64,000 nt of DNA from Serinus canaria (lineage: Eukaryota > Chordata > Aves > Passeriformes > Fringillidae): the NCBI RefSeq assembly GCF_022539315.1, contig NC_066316.1, positions 66,073,994 through 66,137,993 of the forward strand, read 5' to 3'. Shown here one piece after another: positions 36,844 through 50,000 of the stretch. Position 1 is the stretch's first letter; each line of letters begins with the position of its first letter. The notes under the pieces were generated by a model. The model was not told the origin of the DNA, made no database searches, and saw only the letters and a program-made list of their open reading frames with translations. Position numbers and translations under genes: made by a program.

Positions 36844-39800
36844 AGGGTACAGTAAATTTTGGGTCTTGGAATAGCTCCTTTTTTCATCACATTGATGGAA
36901 GCCTCTGGTGCTGTACAGTGTTAGCAATCAACCCTTAGGGATAAAAAGGAAAAAAATCATTAATTCTGACAGCAGAAGCAGTGGTTCTGAATGGCCTTAT
37001 GGATTTCAATTTCTTTTTCTCGTTCCACTGTGCATATTTAGAGTGCATATTCTTGAGAATTTCTGTTTTGAAGTTAATCCAGCTTCAGACAATACAGCAA
37101 CACCTTTCAAACATCTCTCTCTTGCTAAAACTTTCTTTGGCTAATAAAATATTTTAATTTTTCATAGTCTGTCAAAATTTCCATCTTCCAAAAGGGAGGC
37201 AAAATGTGGGAATTTTGTACTTTTTGGTTCCAGTCCTCTTTTATGTAGATACAAGTTCTTTTTTCAAATAGACATATCATTATCTTCCAAAAATACTAAG
37301 GCACTGTTGGTGCTAACAGTCAAATAAAATTATATAAACTAATTTAAGACACAGAATTGGAATTTTGGTACCATTGTTTCCCTCCTGAGTGCCATTCATC
37401 TCATAGAATAGAAATTGGCATGTGAGGAGAAGATGGGGGATGGTGGAATAAAGAAGCAGGAAAACAGAAAACTGTGTGTCACTTGGCTAAAAAGAGGAAG
37501 TGACAATCAACCATATTTTATTAAATAAACATAGAAGAGAACAACTTGCAAATGCTGTATTCACATAACCTTAACTCAATGGGGGTTGAGCCAACACTCG
37601 GTGTCAAAGACTCTGTTTTTCATTTAAAAAACTGAAAAACTGGTATTTCAGACACAGGCTAATTCCTGGAGGCACCCATTCAGGCAAATGAAACTTGTAG
37701 ATCATATTTTTTTCATCTTTTAGTCCTTAACAAGACAGAAAGATGAAAAAAATATGTGAAAATAGCAGGTTCCCTCACTTGCCCTCTCCTTGTAAGAAGC
37801 AGCTTTTGCTTTCAGTTGCCTTTATTAGTTTTGTCTTGAACCAAGTATACTGTCAGATTTTTTGTCCAAATTGCTCAAAACAGTATTTGGCCAAGCTGAC
37901 AGCAATTACAAAAGCCTTTATTTGAGCCCAAATTATCTTTTCATAGCTGCTCAAGTGAATCAGAGAATATGAAACAAAACTGAATAGGTTGCATTTTTAT
38001 AACTATAAATGAACCTTCATTCTAGGTATATAAACTGTCAAAAATGGTAAAACAGTATAAAAAAAATCTCTTGCCTATTTAATATTTCTTAACATTGCCA
38101 GATACCATCAGTTTTTGACAATCATTCGTGTTATGTCAGTTTTAATACTGTTGAACATGGTACATATTTCCCTTGGCTTTAACTGACATTTACTATTTAT
38201 GTGAAGTGAGTTTTCTTTAATATAAATGAAGGCTACTTTTTCCCTATATACTTTGTAGCTTTTTTTTTCCCCAGACACATACTATACTGTAACATTGATT
38301 AATTTTATTTCTTTACTTGTTTACTAATTATTTTCAAACACATTGACTAAATTCATATGTCGCTGAGTTGTGTTTTAGCAAAGAATCTAAATTAGCCAGT
38401 ACAAAAGAGAGATCAAGTCCCAATTCCAGAAAGCCCTTATTTTTCAAGCTTTATTTCCTACTTTCCTCTTATTCACTCCTCTTCTCTTCTCTGCTTTACA
38501 CCAGATATCAACTCATTTTTAGCAAAACATATAAGCATGTGCTCAATCTTTGCTGCTCAAAAACCACAATGTAAAAATGAGTCAAAACAAGCCAACAACA
38601 ATTGCACTTGTTTTTATTTGCCTTCTGGTTTTATATTGTCTGAGAATATTTTTAAAATTCAACACAGCTACTGAGACCAGAAATATGCCTAACAATTATA
38701 ACTCAACAATTAAGTAAAAATAACTCCTAGAAGCTACTTCTTTAGGAAAAGCACATTAGGACACTCACAAAAAGTTATGAGCACTCTCAACACTGAGTTG
38801 TCTCGAGCAAACTACTTAATGCTCAATTATGGATTACATCTAATAGCAAAATGAGTAAGCAAATGTTTTAACAGACTACTTCTGCCAGGCTAGCTTTTTC
38901 CCTAGGCTTCTCTCAGGCTGAATATGAATCAGCTCTGCTCCAGAAACTACATAACTATGTCTGTGTGTTCCTAATTTGCTCTGCTGTGTCTCACTTACTG
39001 TCTGCCTGGTTTGGAAGGCTGGTGGGTCAGGCATCTCTCAGAATGCCTTAACAGAAGTCTTTTGTTGTTTTGTGTACTTAATCTGGAACTTTTGTCATTT
39101 CAGATTTCTTTCTTATTCTTTTAAAGATGCAATGTTTTTCATTACAAACTGTACCCTCTGCTGTGGTGGGTATCTTTGCAGCAGTTACTGCTTTGAATTG
39201 GCTTCATTTTCATTAGACAATAAGTGACGATTCACTATTCTGAGGAGCCCCACTAACAGTTAATATTTTATAAATACTTGGCCATTATGTATTGCTGCAT
39301 GCTTTTTAAAAACAGTTCATTTTCTGTAATTCTTGTGGGAGAAAAGGGAGAATAAAAGGCAATTGTGCAATGCTTCACAAATATCTATTTAAAGTGATTA
39401 AAAATTGGGATGATGCTCTCATTGTGAATCTTCTTAGTGATGACAATTGATAATAAAAATACACAAAGAAATTGAATTACGTTTTCCACATCCTTTTGCA
39501 TTTCCTGGGTTTTTTTTTCAATAATAGCTTTGTTTTTTCATTCTATTTTTTGTATTTATTTCTTTTTCATGTTCCAGTTAATTACCTTTATATTGATCAA
39601 AGCAGCTTGTGAGTCTTGAGTTACAAGTATTAAACTTGAGAGTTTACTTCTCACAGTTCCAATTCTTCTGTGATTAATAATGTTGCCACATACTTAAAAG
39701 TGCTTGTGAGGCCGAGGCTTACTTTTGAACAGAAGCTGTAGGAAATATTGGAAAGACTGAACATGAACAACTAAGTTATTTTATCAGCATAGCTGTAATC

Positions 39801-41874
39801 CTGTTGCTACTGTGTATTGCTCACAGTCTTCAGGACTCTGCTCAAAAACTCAGTATTTAAAAGTCAGATGTTAGGAAAGGGCTTCCACCAGCTCCCTTCA
39901 CCTTAGCACTGCCTGAGAGTGGGATTTGTTTGACTGAACTCCAGCTGCCAGAAAATTAGGTGTTTGAAAGATATCAGTCACCTATTCTGGCACAAAGGAG
40001 ACAGATTTATATGCACAGAGATTTATCAGCAGGCTCCATAGCTGGTGGCATATATGGGCAGTCAGAGTAGCTTTTGGGCAAAGATAAAAAACAGAAGAGA
40101 AAGAAAAGGGAAAATGAAAATTTCCCTGAGGAAAAGTGGGGAGAAGTGACAAGATCCACAGCTGAGCACCCTCAGATCCTACTTCCATCAGCATCAGGTG
40201 TTTTACCAGCACACATGAACACAAGCTTCAGTAGTACCTGTACTGTCTTCAAGATGTCTTTAAGAGATGCTCGAGCTGTCAGCTTTTATGGGCACAATGT
40301 GGTGGCAGCACATTTTGGGAGCAGGTGCTGCAGCCAGTAAAGCTGTCTGCTTGCATGCCATTTGGTCCACTGAGTAACCAAAATGTTGGGAAAGGATAGA
40401 AGAAGGATCACTCTCACTATGGTGGTGGTCATTCACACAAGAACGAGAAAATCTTGTCATAAGGAAATGCAAAAACACTTCTGTTGTGACTTCAATGAGA
40501 GAATTGAGCTGCAAGTGAAAGACAGGCTGTAGAATTGCTAGTAGAAAGCCCTTTGTGATAGAAAACACAAAGACATTGTGCAACACTACCTTGAGAATGG
40601 ATGGATCACTCCAGGGAAATGCAAGTCTCAACAGCTGCAGAGGGATTGATTCCCGTTGAAGTTTGTTGTTTAACTTTTTGTTAATAAGAGTTGAATCCTA
40701 CTCCATATACACACATCTGACAGTATGATACTTTTAATGTGAAGTTCTTTATTTGCCTTCAGGAATCCTCATAGGCCGTGCTCTTGGTAATACTATATTT
40801 TTCTTGGTTATACTTATATCTATCTTTAGCTTAGCAGCTTTTAGTAGAATACTTTTATTTATATCAAAATGACATGTGCTCTAAGGAACTGACACTCTTC
40901 TAAAATGATCTGAGAAAATGGTCTTGTTCACACTCAGCAGTTGCAGCACTTCAACTGTGCTAGGAAGCCAAAAAAGTCCAGTATGCAATAACTGAAAATT
41001 ATGCCTAAATATTTCAGCAGCTCAAGTTGTTATGTCATCAGTTATATCTAGCTTATCCAGGCCTATTCCCATAGGGTTTAATGAACTGCATAGAGTGATA
41101 GTACTTCAGACCCATTAGCAGCTGGAGATGTAAAACAATTTCAGTAGAAGGAATCCCTTCCATCACAGAAATAGTTACACAGGTACAATAAGTCATGTAG
41201 AGCAAGGCTAAGAAACCATTGAACAATGATTTACTGACTACAGCACTGGGTTTTTATTCTCTTTTCTGCTTTCTACCACCTGCTGTACCCAGTTTTTAAG
41301 TTAGATTCTTCTTTTGACAGAGCATCATTCATGCAGATCACTGTCCTGTTAAGGTTATTTTGATATATTTCCTTTGTCTGACTCCCTCTGTGAAGATCAG
41401 GCTCTTCACCCAAGTCTACAAGGTTGAAGAACTGCCTGCTGTTCTGGCTATGATCTCTAGTTCAGGTGTGAAAGGACTAGTAGGAGCAAAACTAGTCCCC
41501 AGGCACTTTAACATATAGTACCTTGAGTATCTTGAACTGGCTTACCTGATTCCAGCTCTTGTCCTTCTCGTCTGTGCTTCATTCAAAGTGGCCACTCTCA
41601 GCTTTGATGGGTGCCTTGATCTGTGCTATATACACCCCATCACAAACCTACAAACACACAGATGAAGTTGCACACGGGAATTAAGCCTGTGATCTAAATA
41701 TCAGTGGTGGGATTCAGTGGTAGCTTCTCTTCCCAAGGAGTGTAGATGCTATTTCTGCCAACAGGGAGAGGTCTTTGAGGGCCAGCAGTGAGTTTGGCTG
41801 GTTTGTTTGAAATGTGTAGATGGTACCTTCATCAGTCATGTAGTAGCACCTTTTAAAACATTTTTGTTAAATAG
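36844..41874. other. Unique non-coding sequence
   Basis: No supported gene. Open frames include 40074-40340 plus (88 codons, lysine-rich start caused by A-rich DNA) and 40260-40631 minus (123 codons), which overlap and lack recognisable domains. A weak CR1-like word near 39870 was not convincing. No tandem repeats of note. Confidence 0.55.
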
Positions 41875-42140
41875 TTATCAGTTTTGCAAGTATATGCATT
41901 TAACAGAATAACAATTTCTGACAGCTTAGCTAAGTTTGAAAGCGTCAAGCACCGGCACTCAGATAATGACAGTGGCAGGAATGTTTTTACTGCATTAGAT
42001 GCCAATTAAATTACTGATTTCATAATTATAAATCAGCATGTTACAGTGGATAATTAATGTTGTCACACTCAAGCTGAGATACTTTATATAAGCATAACCC
42101 TTTCCTCTGTTGATTTGCTTATTCAGGAAAAAGAAAATAT
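41875..42140. promoter_or_regulatory. Candidate homeodomain-rich regulatory stretch
   Basis: Several TAATTA, ATTAAT and CAATTAAATTA words cluster at 42002-42060, together with CTGATTT/AAATCAG inverted words around CATAATTAT and a GATAAT word. The combination resembles vertebrate conserved enhancers that bind homeodomain factors. It also includes surviving CpGs near 41942-41955. Conservation data would be decisive. AT-rich chance is the alternative. Confidence 0.22.
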
Positions 42141-45100
42141 TGCATATAATTTTTTAATATTTGAATACATATCTTTTAGGATCCCTGCTCCTGCCTGCAG
42201 CCATAGCAGCATTCTGTCCTATGCAATGGTTCAGTTTAATGAGTGTGGACAGTGCTCAGAAGGGACACAATGACCTCCAGGAAGAGAATGTCATATAAAA
42301 TTAAGACTAGTTTGGTGGACAAAATAAGGAAAACAAAACACTTAAAAATAATTGCCAGGTGTAGCATTTTACTACTAAGAAAAGGTGTTTAAAAAAAGGT
42401 TGTTTGGAAACTCACAGGAACAAGGATTTGGCACAGAAGGTTTGTTTGCTAGTGTGGAGTTGCTCTAAATTATAAAGAAGGTCATGGAGAGGTAGTACTA
42501 GAATAAGATCTTCCATTCTATAACAAAACAATATCCCCAATCTTTTTGGCTCTTTAAACTTAGTTGTGGTCAAGGTGGTCAGTTTTAAATTTCTAAGTCA
42601 TAGTAATAAATGTATAGAGAACCTGACCAATTAGCGCAGGACAAACTATAGATTAAAACACTATTGTCCATCTTTGAGGGGAAAATAGGGTTTGGTTTTT
42701 GGGTTTTTTTCTCAAAAATAAGAAAAACAGTGATAGTTGACCATGTATCAGCACAATAATTCTACTTTTAACCAAGGATGAGTTCTACTGATTTTTGCTG
42801 GGAATTGGAAAGCCAAATCTCAAGGCCATTCCCATCTTCAGGGAGTTTAAAATCACAGCTCCCTTCATCAGGAGAGGCAGACTATTGGAACATTTTTCAG
42901 CTCTCTCTTCCAATTGATCCACGCTGCAACCAGGAATGCAGAAGTGATGGGACCAGCAGTACAAATACAAGACACCTATTTCTGCTTTAAAATGGAAGAC
43001 ACTGCTGCTGTTAACCAGACATGGGGTTTCAGCTTCTACTTTCAGAACTATTTGTACTTTTGTTATATTGAAGAGAGACCACAGTTTCTTTCAGGATGGT
43101 CTTATAAAAGGGTAACCCTGACATGGGCCTATCCTTAGAAGCACGTTCTGATTTGTAAGGTGATCAGGCATACATGGGGGACAAATATAATCAGAATTTG
43201 CTTTATTATTGTCTTCATCATCCACAGCATCTATGCCATCACCCTGCAGCATACCTACCAATGTGCTTTCCTTTCCCAGCTCTTTGATTTCTTTAGGTTT
43301 GTTTTCTTTACCAAATCACAGAATTCTGGTCATAGAGTAGAACTGCTTTCCTGGTTGCTGGGTGGTTCCAAGATCCTGGCTGCTCTACAGGATCTTGTAC
43401 CCTCAAACAGTGGGTTTGATTGTGGAGCCAAGAGACTGCCCAGTGTACATGACAGTGGAGAGTGGTGCCTGCCAACCCAAATATTCATATTTACACTGAA
43501 AAGAATGATCTACCACTTTATGATGCTATACCTCTAAAAAGACATTTTTTTTTTTTCAGTTTATGGTGTTCTGATAAAAGTGTATGAATTTAAAGAGGTA
43601 AAAAATTGAAAACCAGTCTATTTTAATCTAATTGCTCAGGATTAAAATAGAGAAAAAGCTATATTGTAAAATGTTTTTATCTTATAGTAGAAAGATAATT
43701 GTGGTGCTTTTATGAGTAGACAGGAATGGTACAATGACTGATCAATCCCAGTTTTCTACATGCATAGACATTCTCTATTTTTAACATCAATACTGCTTTC
43801 AAACATTTACTTAAAAGAATTTGTCCTGGGTTGGGATTTTTTGTGCCGTTACTACTTTTCTAGTCCACAACTTTTAAAACTGAAACTAAACCTAGTTTTG
43901 ATTATTGAGACAAAAGCAACACTCTCTTTATAAATATGTATATACACCCAGAGTTAATCAGTTCACTGCTCTGGAATGAGCTGACTTGTTTGCCTTGGTG
44001 TGTTGCCAATTAGCAGGAACTCAGGGATCCTGGCAGTTGACAGCTGGAAAGAGATCCCAAGTTCTGCGGCATACGGTTTGCTATGTTGTACAAAACCCTG
44101 AGCTCATGGTATCAATGCTTTAATTTGCTTATTAGAACCTTCGTCAGCAAGCTGTCTGCTACTTTGTAATGAGCAAAATCTACCTCTAGAACCCTGCAAG
44201 GAGCTGATTTCCTCAACATAAGGATCTTCTGACGTTTGAAAAAGCAGCTTTTTGCTTGGTATTACTAAAAGAACTGGTGAATAGAAAAAAAAAGGAAAAA
44301 AACAACAGATAAAGAGAATAGGGTAAGAAGAGTAAAGGCCATTCTTTGTCCAGGAAATTGCATAAATCAGAATTATTTCAAAATAAAACACCTTTAGAAG
44401 ATAAGTAGATGTTTGTTCATGGGACTTTAGCTTTAAAATTAAAATACACACTTTAAGGAATAAATGTTAATTATTATTTAATAGGGTGAAACAAATAATT
44501 AGATTCAAATAGTTCTTCAATAAATGATTGTGAATGGTTGACTTTTTTGTAACATAGACTACACATGCACAAATATAGTCCACTAACATAACAGGTACAA
44601 TACAGAAAAACAGTTTACCTCCTTTAAGATTTAGTATAAGTCATTGTTGTTTTCTAAGTCTGTTTATTCTTGAAAAGCTGGATAAATAAAACACAATCAC
44701 CCAACACAATAGGATCAGAAAGTTAAGTCCCACAGTAGTGAGCAACACTAAAGTTAATTATTTCATATCTTTAACTTCATTCTTCTCTAGAAAATAATAT
44801 ATTCTAGAGATTATATCCTATATATATTATACATATATTTAAAGAGTGAGAATGCAATTCTCCTTACGTTTCACACAGGAGCTGTAAGAGCAGTGCTGAT
44901 GTTGCATACTCCTGAAGTCCCTGCCACAGCTTGGGAATGAGCAGCCAGTCAGAATCTATGGCACAGGATGTGGCTGGAGTCATAAGAGCTCTGTGAGAAT
45001 TACACACAAACAAGTCAAGATTAGTATTGATCTATTTCTGCATTATTTACATTTACCCTTGAGTCCATATGCATGGTTTTGATGGAGCTTAGCTGCATTA

Positions 45101-46239
45101 GGATTCAAGCTAAATATCACATTAGAAGCCCCCCCAGGGAGGAAAGCTTTCTGAGTACAGTATAATGGAAAACACATATCTGCAGAGTGCTAAAGATGAC
45201 TACATAACCTCCTGTGCTGGCTGCTATAGAGATTAACACATGTCTGTGCAAAGTAATACATATTTGTTGATAAGGTAGAAGTAATATATGTAGCTAAGGG
45301 ACTAAAATGAAAATTGCCACATTTCATCCTTTGGAGACATTTCATCAGTGAATGAAAACATCAGGAGAATGATAATAGAAATGAAGAAAACTTCTTTCCA
45401 CAGAGAAGTTTGAAAACAAAACTTTGACAAGAGTGAAATGACCTTGCCAGTTTAATAAGCTTAAATAGGCTCCTGCTGGCAGTGCTCCTATCTGTTGAAG
45501 GACAGATAACAATCCTGCTGTTTATGTCAGGGTTTACAATCACTGTCACAGAGCTTGTCCTGTACTGTCTATGGGAGCAGCAGCAGGGAAAAGTGCAGAG
45601 TAGAAATCAGTGTTATTTGTGAAGAAAGATAGTTCACTGTGAGTTAGAGCATTTGAAATGTACATATCCCTCATCAGAGTCCTGGCATACTGAGCAGAAC
45701 TGCAAGTGGAACTGCTGAGTCAGTATTATCCCTGATAAAGCCACACAGAGACAGCTTTGCAGTGTTAGGAAAAATGTATCTGTCTTGTCCACGTGGGTAG
45801 GTACCAGCCAGTGATCCACAGAGAAAGTAGGGTTGTGTGTGGCACCAGTTTAAGGTGTTAACATTGGTGTCAGCAAATTGTGCTGGGGCAACAGGAGATG
45901 TGGGGCTGGTACCTCAGTGTACCATTTTTTTCTGGATTTGGTCTGTTTTCCTGTATGCCAGCTGAAAGGATAGCAGTCAGCAGAACAGCCATAATAATGT
46001 TCTCCTTTACCTGGGATAATTTTATTTCTCAAGGCTTTAGAGGGCAATATCTGTTGCAGTATCTCTAAGAACAGCTCCAGTTTCCTGGTGAGTTTAATAT
46101 CTTGAGTAATAAATACAGGGAAATGGCCAGTTCCCTACTGCATAAGAGCACAGGACTTGCTAGCTTAGGAGTCATTAATATTTTTTAATTCTTGATCAGA
46201 AACCGCAGCAATGAGACAAGGAATAAAGAATTCACACAG
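42141..46239. other. Unique non-coding sequence
   Basis: No supported gene. A hairpin with one mismatch lies at 43617-43651 (TCTATTTTAAT with ATTAAAATAGA). A T-run at about 43545-43557 followed by CAG resembles a splice acceptor, but no exon follows convincingly. The 125-codon frame at 43160-43537 starts at GTG and lacks recognisable features. Confidence 0.55.
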
Positions 46240-46460
46240 AAAGAGGGAAAATTTAGGTAGGAATGCAGAATTGTGAGGTTGGTGAGGCACAGGAACAGGC
46301 TGTCCAGAGAGGCTGTCAATGCCCATCCCTGGCAGTGTTCAAGGGCAGGTTGGATGTGGCTCTGAGCAACCTGGACAAGTAGGATGTGTCCCTGCCAATG
46401 GCAGAAGGCTTGGAACTTGGTAATTTTTCCGGTCCCTCCCAAACTAAACCATCCTATGTT
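46240..46460 (+). mobile_element. CR1 LINE 3'-end fragment (plus)
   Basis: The sequence reads AGAGGGAAAATTTAGGTAG, then GAGGTTGGTGAGGCACAGGAACAGGCTGTCCAGAGAGGCTGTCAATGCCCATCCCTGG, GTTCAAGGGCAGGTTGGATG, GAGCAACCTGG and GTGTCCCTGCC, ending GGTCCCTCCCAAACTAAACCATCCTATG. This is the standard avian CR1 3' region in order, with a small deletion near 46262. It is 5'-truncated and inactive. The two open frames here are translations of the repeat. Confidence 0.95.
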
Positions 46461-46988
46461 TTTTTAACAATGATTGTTGCTGAGCAAATACACATAGTAG
46501 AAAAGAGTGAAACTGATAGCTGTTTAGGAATAGTTGTCTCCCATGTAGTGCTTCTGCTAAAACCACACTTCTGCTTGCTCCTCCCTGCCCCCCCAGCTGG
46601 AGGCACAAGGAGTAAACATCACAGGTTGAGGTGTCCTAGACAGCTACCAGTAGGAGTTCACAGGAGTCAAAAGCACCACCACCGGAGAAAAATAAACACT
46701 CTGTTGTTGCTTGGCCTCTCCTAATGTTGTTTTTAGAAGATTTCCTGCCAGACTTTATACTGTATCAAAGCCCAAAGGGAATAGTCCTTGTCTTTTAGAG
46801 CTCATAGGGTGTTTGTTTTTTTTTTTTTCCAGAGCCAGAAGAAATTATTATCTCAAACAGAAGTTATTATGTGTCCATTTCTGAAAAGTGCTATGTTACT
46901 GAGGTACAGTGGTGGAGGAAAGAACTCCGTTAAACATAAGGATCCAAGAAAAAATAGTGTTTTATTCTAAATAAGCTTGTATTGTACA

Positions 46989-46989
<1 letters not shown>

Positions 46990-47025
<36 letters not shown>
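46990..47025. repeat. Uninterrupted poly-A tract (A36)
   Basis: A pure A36 run follows TTGTACAC. It might be the tail of a retroposed transcript on the + strand, but there is no AATAAA within about 30 bp upstream and no flanking duplication was found. A slippage-expanded homopolymer is the simpler reading. Confidence 0.9.
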
Positions 47026-47029
<4 letters not shown>

Positions 47030-50000
47030 GGTTTTTTCCATATTAAAAATTTTCTGTCTCTTCATAAGATTTTGTCATATTTTGTGAGGCTTCAGTGTTC
47101 TCTGACCTGCAAATCTTCAACACTTCACCGTCAAAGAAGTTAGAAGTAATTTCATCCAGGACTTGGATAGCAAAAGTTCTGGAGAAAAGTGTGCCCTGTG
47201 TCTATATTCCTGGAGGGAGGTAGAGGAAGGATAGGAGAACCACAGCAGGAAAGACATTGAAAAATAAGACTCTACCCTTCTGTTTGGATGAATTCTGATC
47301 CCAGGTGCTTAAGACCATTTTAATGACAGTGAAGGAGAAAAAAAGCTGTGGAATTTGTATGTGATGGTGATCCCCTTGACTTGAGATGATGCATTCACTT
47401 CCAACAATTTGGAGGACATGAGGTGGAACAGCATCTTTGTGCCTAAAAAATAGATTCTGCAGAGAAAGCCTGAGAGCAGGGCCAGGGTTATGCTGCTCCT
47501 TCAGCTCAAATGTTTCTATATTGTGTTGACCAACACACAAAGCTCCAAAATCTTCTTCAGCCAGAAAATAAAGCAAAGAAGACTTCTGTCAGTACCATCT
47601 GCTTAGACCAGTCCCTTTCTGCAGACTTCCAGCAAGTTTTCTTTCCTAGAAGTCCCATCAGGGTCTTACTAGTTGCTCTTGAAGACATATGACAAGAGAA
47701 TAAGTTAAAAATCCTTAGAATGTCACAGAATGACGATGAAAGACGAATAAAGTCCAGCCATTATCAGCACAGCCCGTGTAAGCCAGGAGAGCTGAGAGTG
47801 CTTTCTGCTGACCCAACTCTTCTGCAAGGCAGTAAAATCTGTCAGATTTCAAAGAATGGCCCTCACCCACCTCCCAGAGCACATGTTCACCATCAGCATT
47901 CATTTCTGTATGCATTCCCTGAATGTGATGTGAAACCTCAGTTAAGGTTCAGCCTTCCCTCATCAAGCAGAGCAGTCACATTGCTGAGAAATCAGAAGGG
48001 TCTAGCTGGACATGGTGGGAAAATGCATCTCACAGATATAGGAGACTCATTCTTTAGATAGGAGAACCAAGAAAACTGCTTGTAAGAGCTGATACAATAG
48101 AGATTTGATCTGAGTTCCACATTATACTACAGTGACATAAAATTTATCACAGAAATTATTGTAAAATCAATTTTAACACCCCAGACTATGCAGTTCCATT
48201 TTCTATTTGGTTTTCTGATATCAATGCATTTTCCTAGACTCTTTTTTGTTTCATCACATCCCCAATCAATCTTACACTTGCTGCATGTTTTTCCCCTTCT
48301 TCCTCAGTGCTCACTCCCTTGTGGGTTCATTACAATTTATTTTTCATATGACTGAGCTTTGCACACATCTGTGCCCAGTGCAGGAGCTTTTTGGTGTGGT
48401 TGTTGGCCAAAGACTGTATTCACACAGTTAAAACTTTGGCTCTAAACAGCTTTTCATCAGTGGGGAATGCTAAAGGTCTAAACTATCTTTTTCCCTGTTT
48501 AATCCTTGGAACTTTGTATAAGAATTATTTCACATAGTCTTAAAATGGATGTCACAGGTTTCATTGAAAAAGGAAAAATTGTTGAAAAAACACAGCTACT
48601 AGTCAACAGTTAAAGAGTATTTTTTGTACTGAAACTAATTTACAATAAACTCATGTACAGAAACAGGTATAAATTTTTAGTAAGTGGTATTTTTTCCCAA
48701 GAATAGATCAGAGATGCAAAACACTCAAAAAGTATCTTTGTATCCCTTTGGAGCTGGTTTTCTATCTGTATTTATTGTTTTCTAAATATGCAGTAAGGCT
48801 TGCCAAGTATTGCACAAGAAGACATGAGGTATGCTAAAGATGTGTCAAAACCATCTTTCACTGAGGTATTTTTTAAATTAATCTTTAAGCTCTAAGCTTA
48901 AAGCTTGGTAAGGCAGCTCAGTTCAAGGAGGTGTCTTTTTTAGGAAATGGACTCCCTTGTGTTATATGATTAACTGTCATCATAGATTTTGAGGTTTTAC
49001 ACTTACCATATTCCAAACTCCATAGAAATTCTTCAAAGAATTAATCTTAATAAGTTTTCAGATTGCATTGAAAACCTATAATGTTGTCTTCTGTCTTTAA
49101 AGCCATTGGGTTATGGATTCTTTTCTATGAATGTTTGATAAAGTGGTCCAGAACAAGGAAAAGAAATAGTTATTTGTCAACTAATCTCATGAAATTTGTA
49201 TTGGCTGTTTAAGTGCTTGTTTTGTAGAGCTAACCAAGATCATGCAAAAAAACTGCCAGCAGAACCATGAATAAGAAATAGTTTTGTCTTATGTAGTATT
49301 TACTGCTGCAAAGCTTCTGCACTTTTTATGAGACAATAGATCCCAGTTTATTCAAAAAAGAAAAATTCAATAATGGAAAAAATTTCATTTCTTAGTTTCA
49401 TCATTCAGTTCTGTCCCTAATGTGATTGTCATATTAGAAAAACCAAACTTGCAAAGCTGAATGTTTCTAGCAGCTGGTATTGGAACTGAGGTTTCCCTTG
49501 GGACAGTCAGGAAGAAATCCTTGGTGTCCTGCACACAGCAACAGATGCACCTGCTAAATCAGCTGCGCTCCCCTGCTCCAACAATTGCATGTCTGTGCCA
49601 CCACGCCGCTCTGTTCCGTGCCACCCAGCCTCTTTGGAGCCTCACCTCCTTTTTAAAATATGTGTAAATCAGATTTGTGTGTGGTGCAGCCTGAGGGCTG
49701 GGCAAAGCAGAAGGTTGTGTATGGGTACAGAGCATACCCTTTGTCTGATTTATCTGCACCAGTCGCATTTCCCTTCACCACGGGAAGCCTGATGTGCTGT
49801 ATCCCTGCTGCCCACCTATCCCACACAAAAGTGTCTGTCTTCTTCCTCATGGCAAAAGCTGAAAAAACTAGAATACTGTTTCCCTACTATTTATCCCCCT
49901 TCTGGAGATGTGAAAGCATGTTCTGAGAAAATAACAAAAAGGTAGATAAAATGCAAGTGATACCTATAAACTATTCCATGGATACTAACCTTTCAATCAA

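Noticed and set aside
39860..39960. CR1-like wording (CAGATGTTAGGAAAGGG)
   Set aside because: Only one short word matches and the following order of CR1 words is absent.
43545..43600. Splice acceptor-like T-run plus CAG
   Set aside because: The sequence after it is not open for long in a meaningful frame and has no matching donor.
43822..43850. Start of an avian LTR (TGTCCTGGGTTGGGAT)
   Set aside because: Only the first bases resemble LTR starts. No promoter, polyadenylation signal, second LTR or terminal CA with duplication was found.
46185..46442. 85-codon minus-strand frame resembling a protein
   Set aside because: It lies mostly inside the CR1 fragment, in antisense.
46600..47025. Retroposed transcript ending in A36
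   Set aside because: No polyadenylation signal near the tail, no flanking duplication and no recognisable parent sequence.
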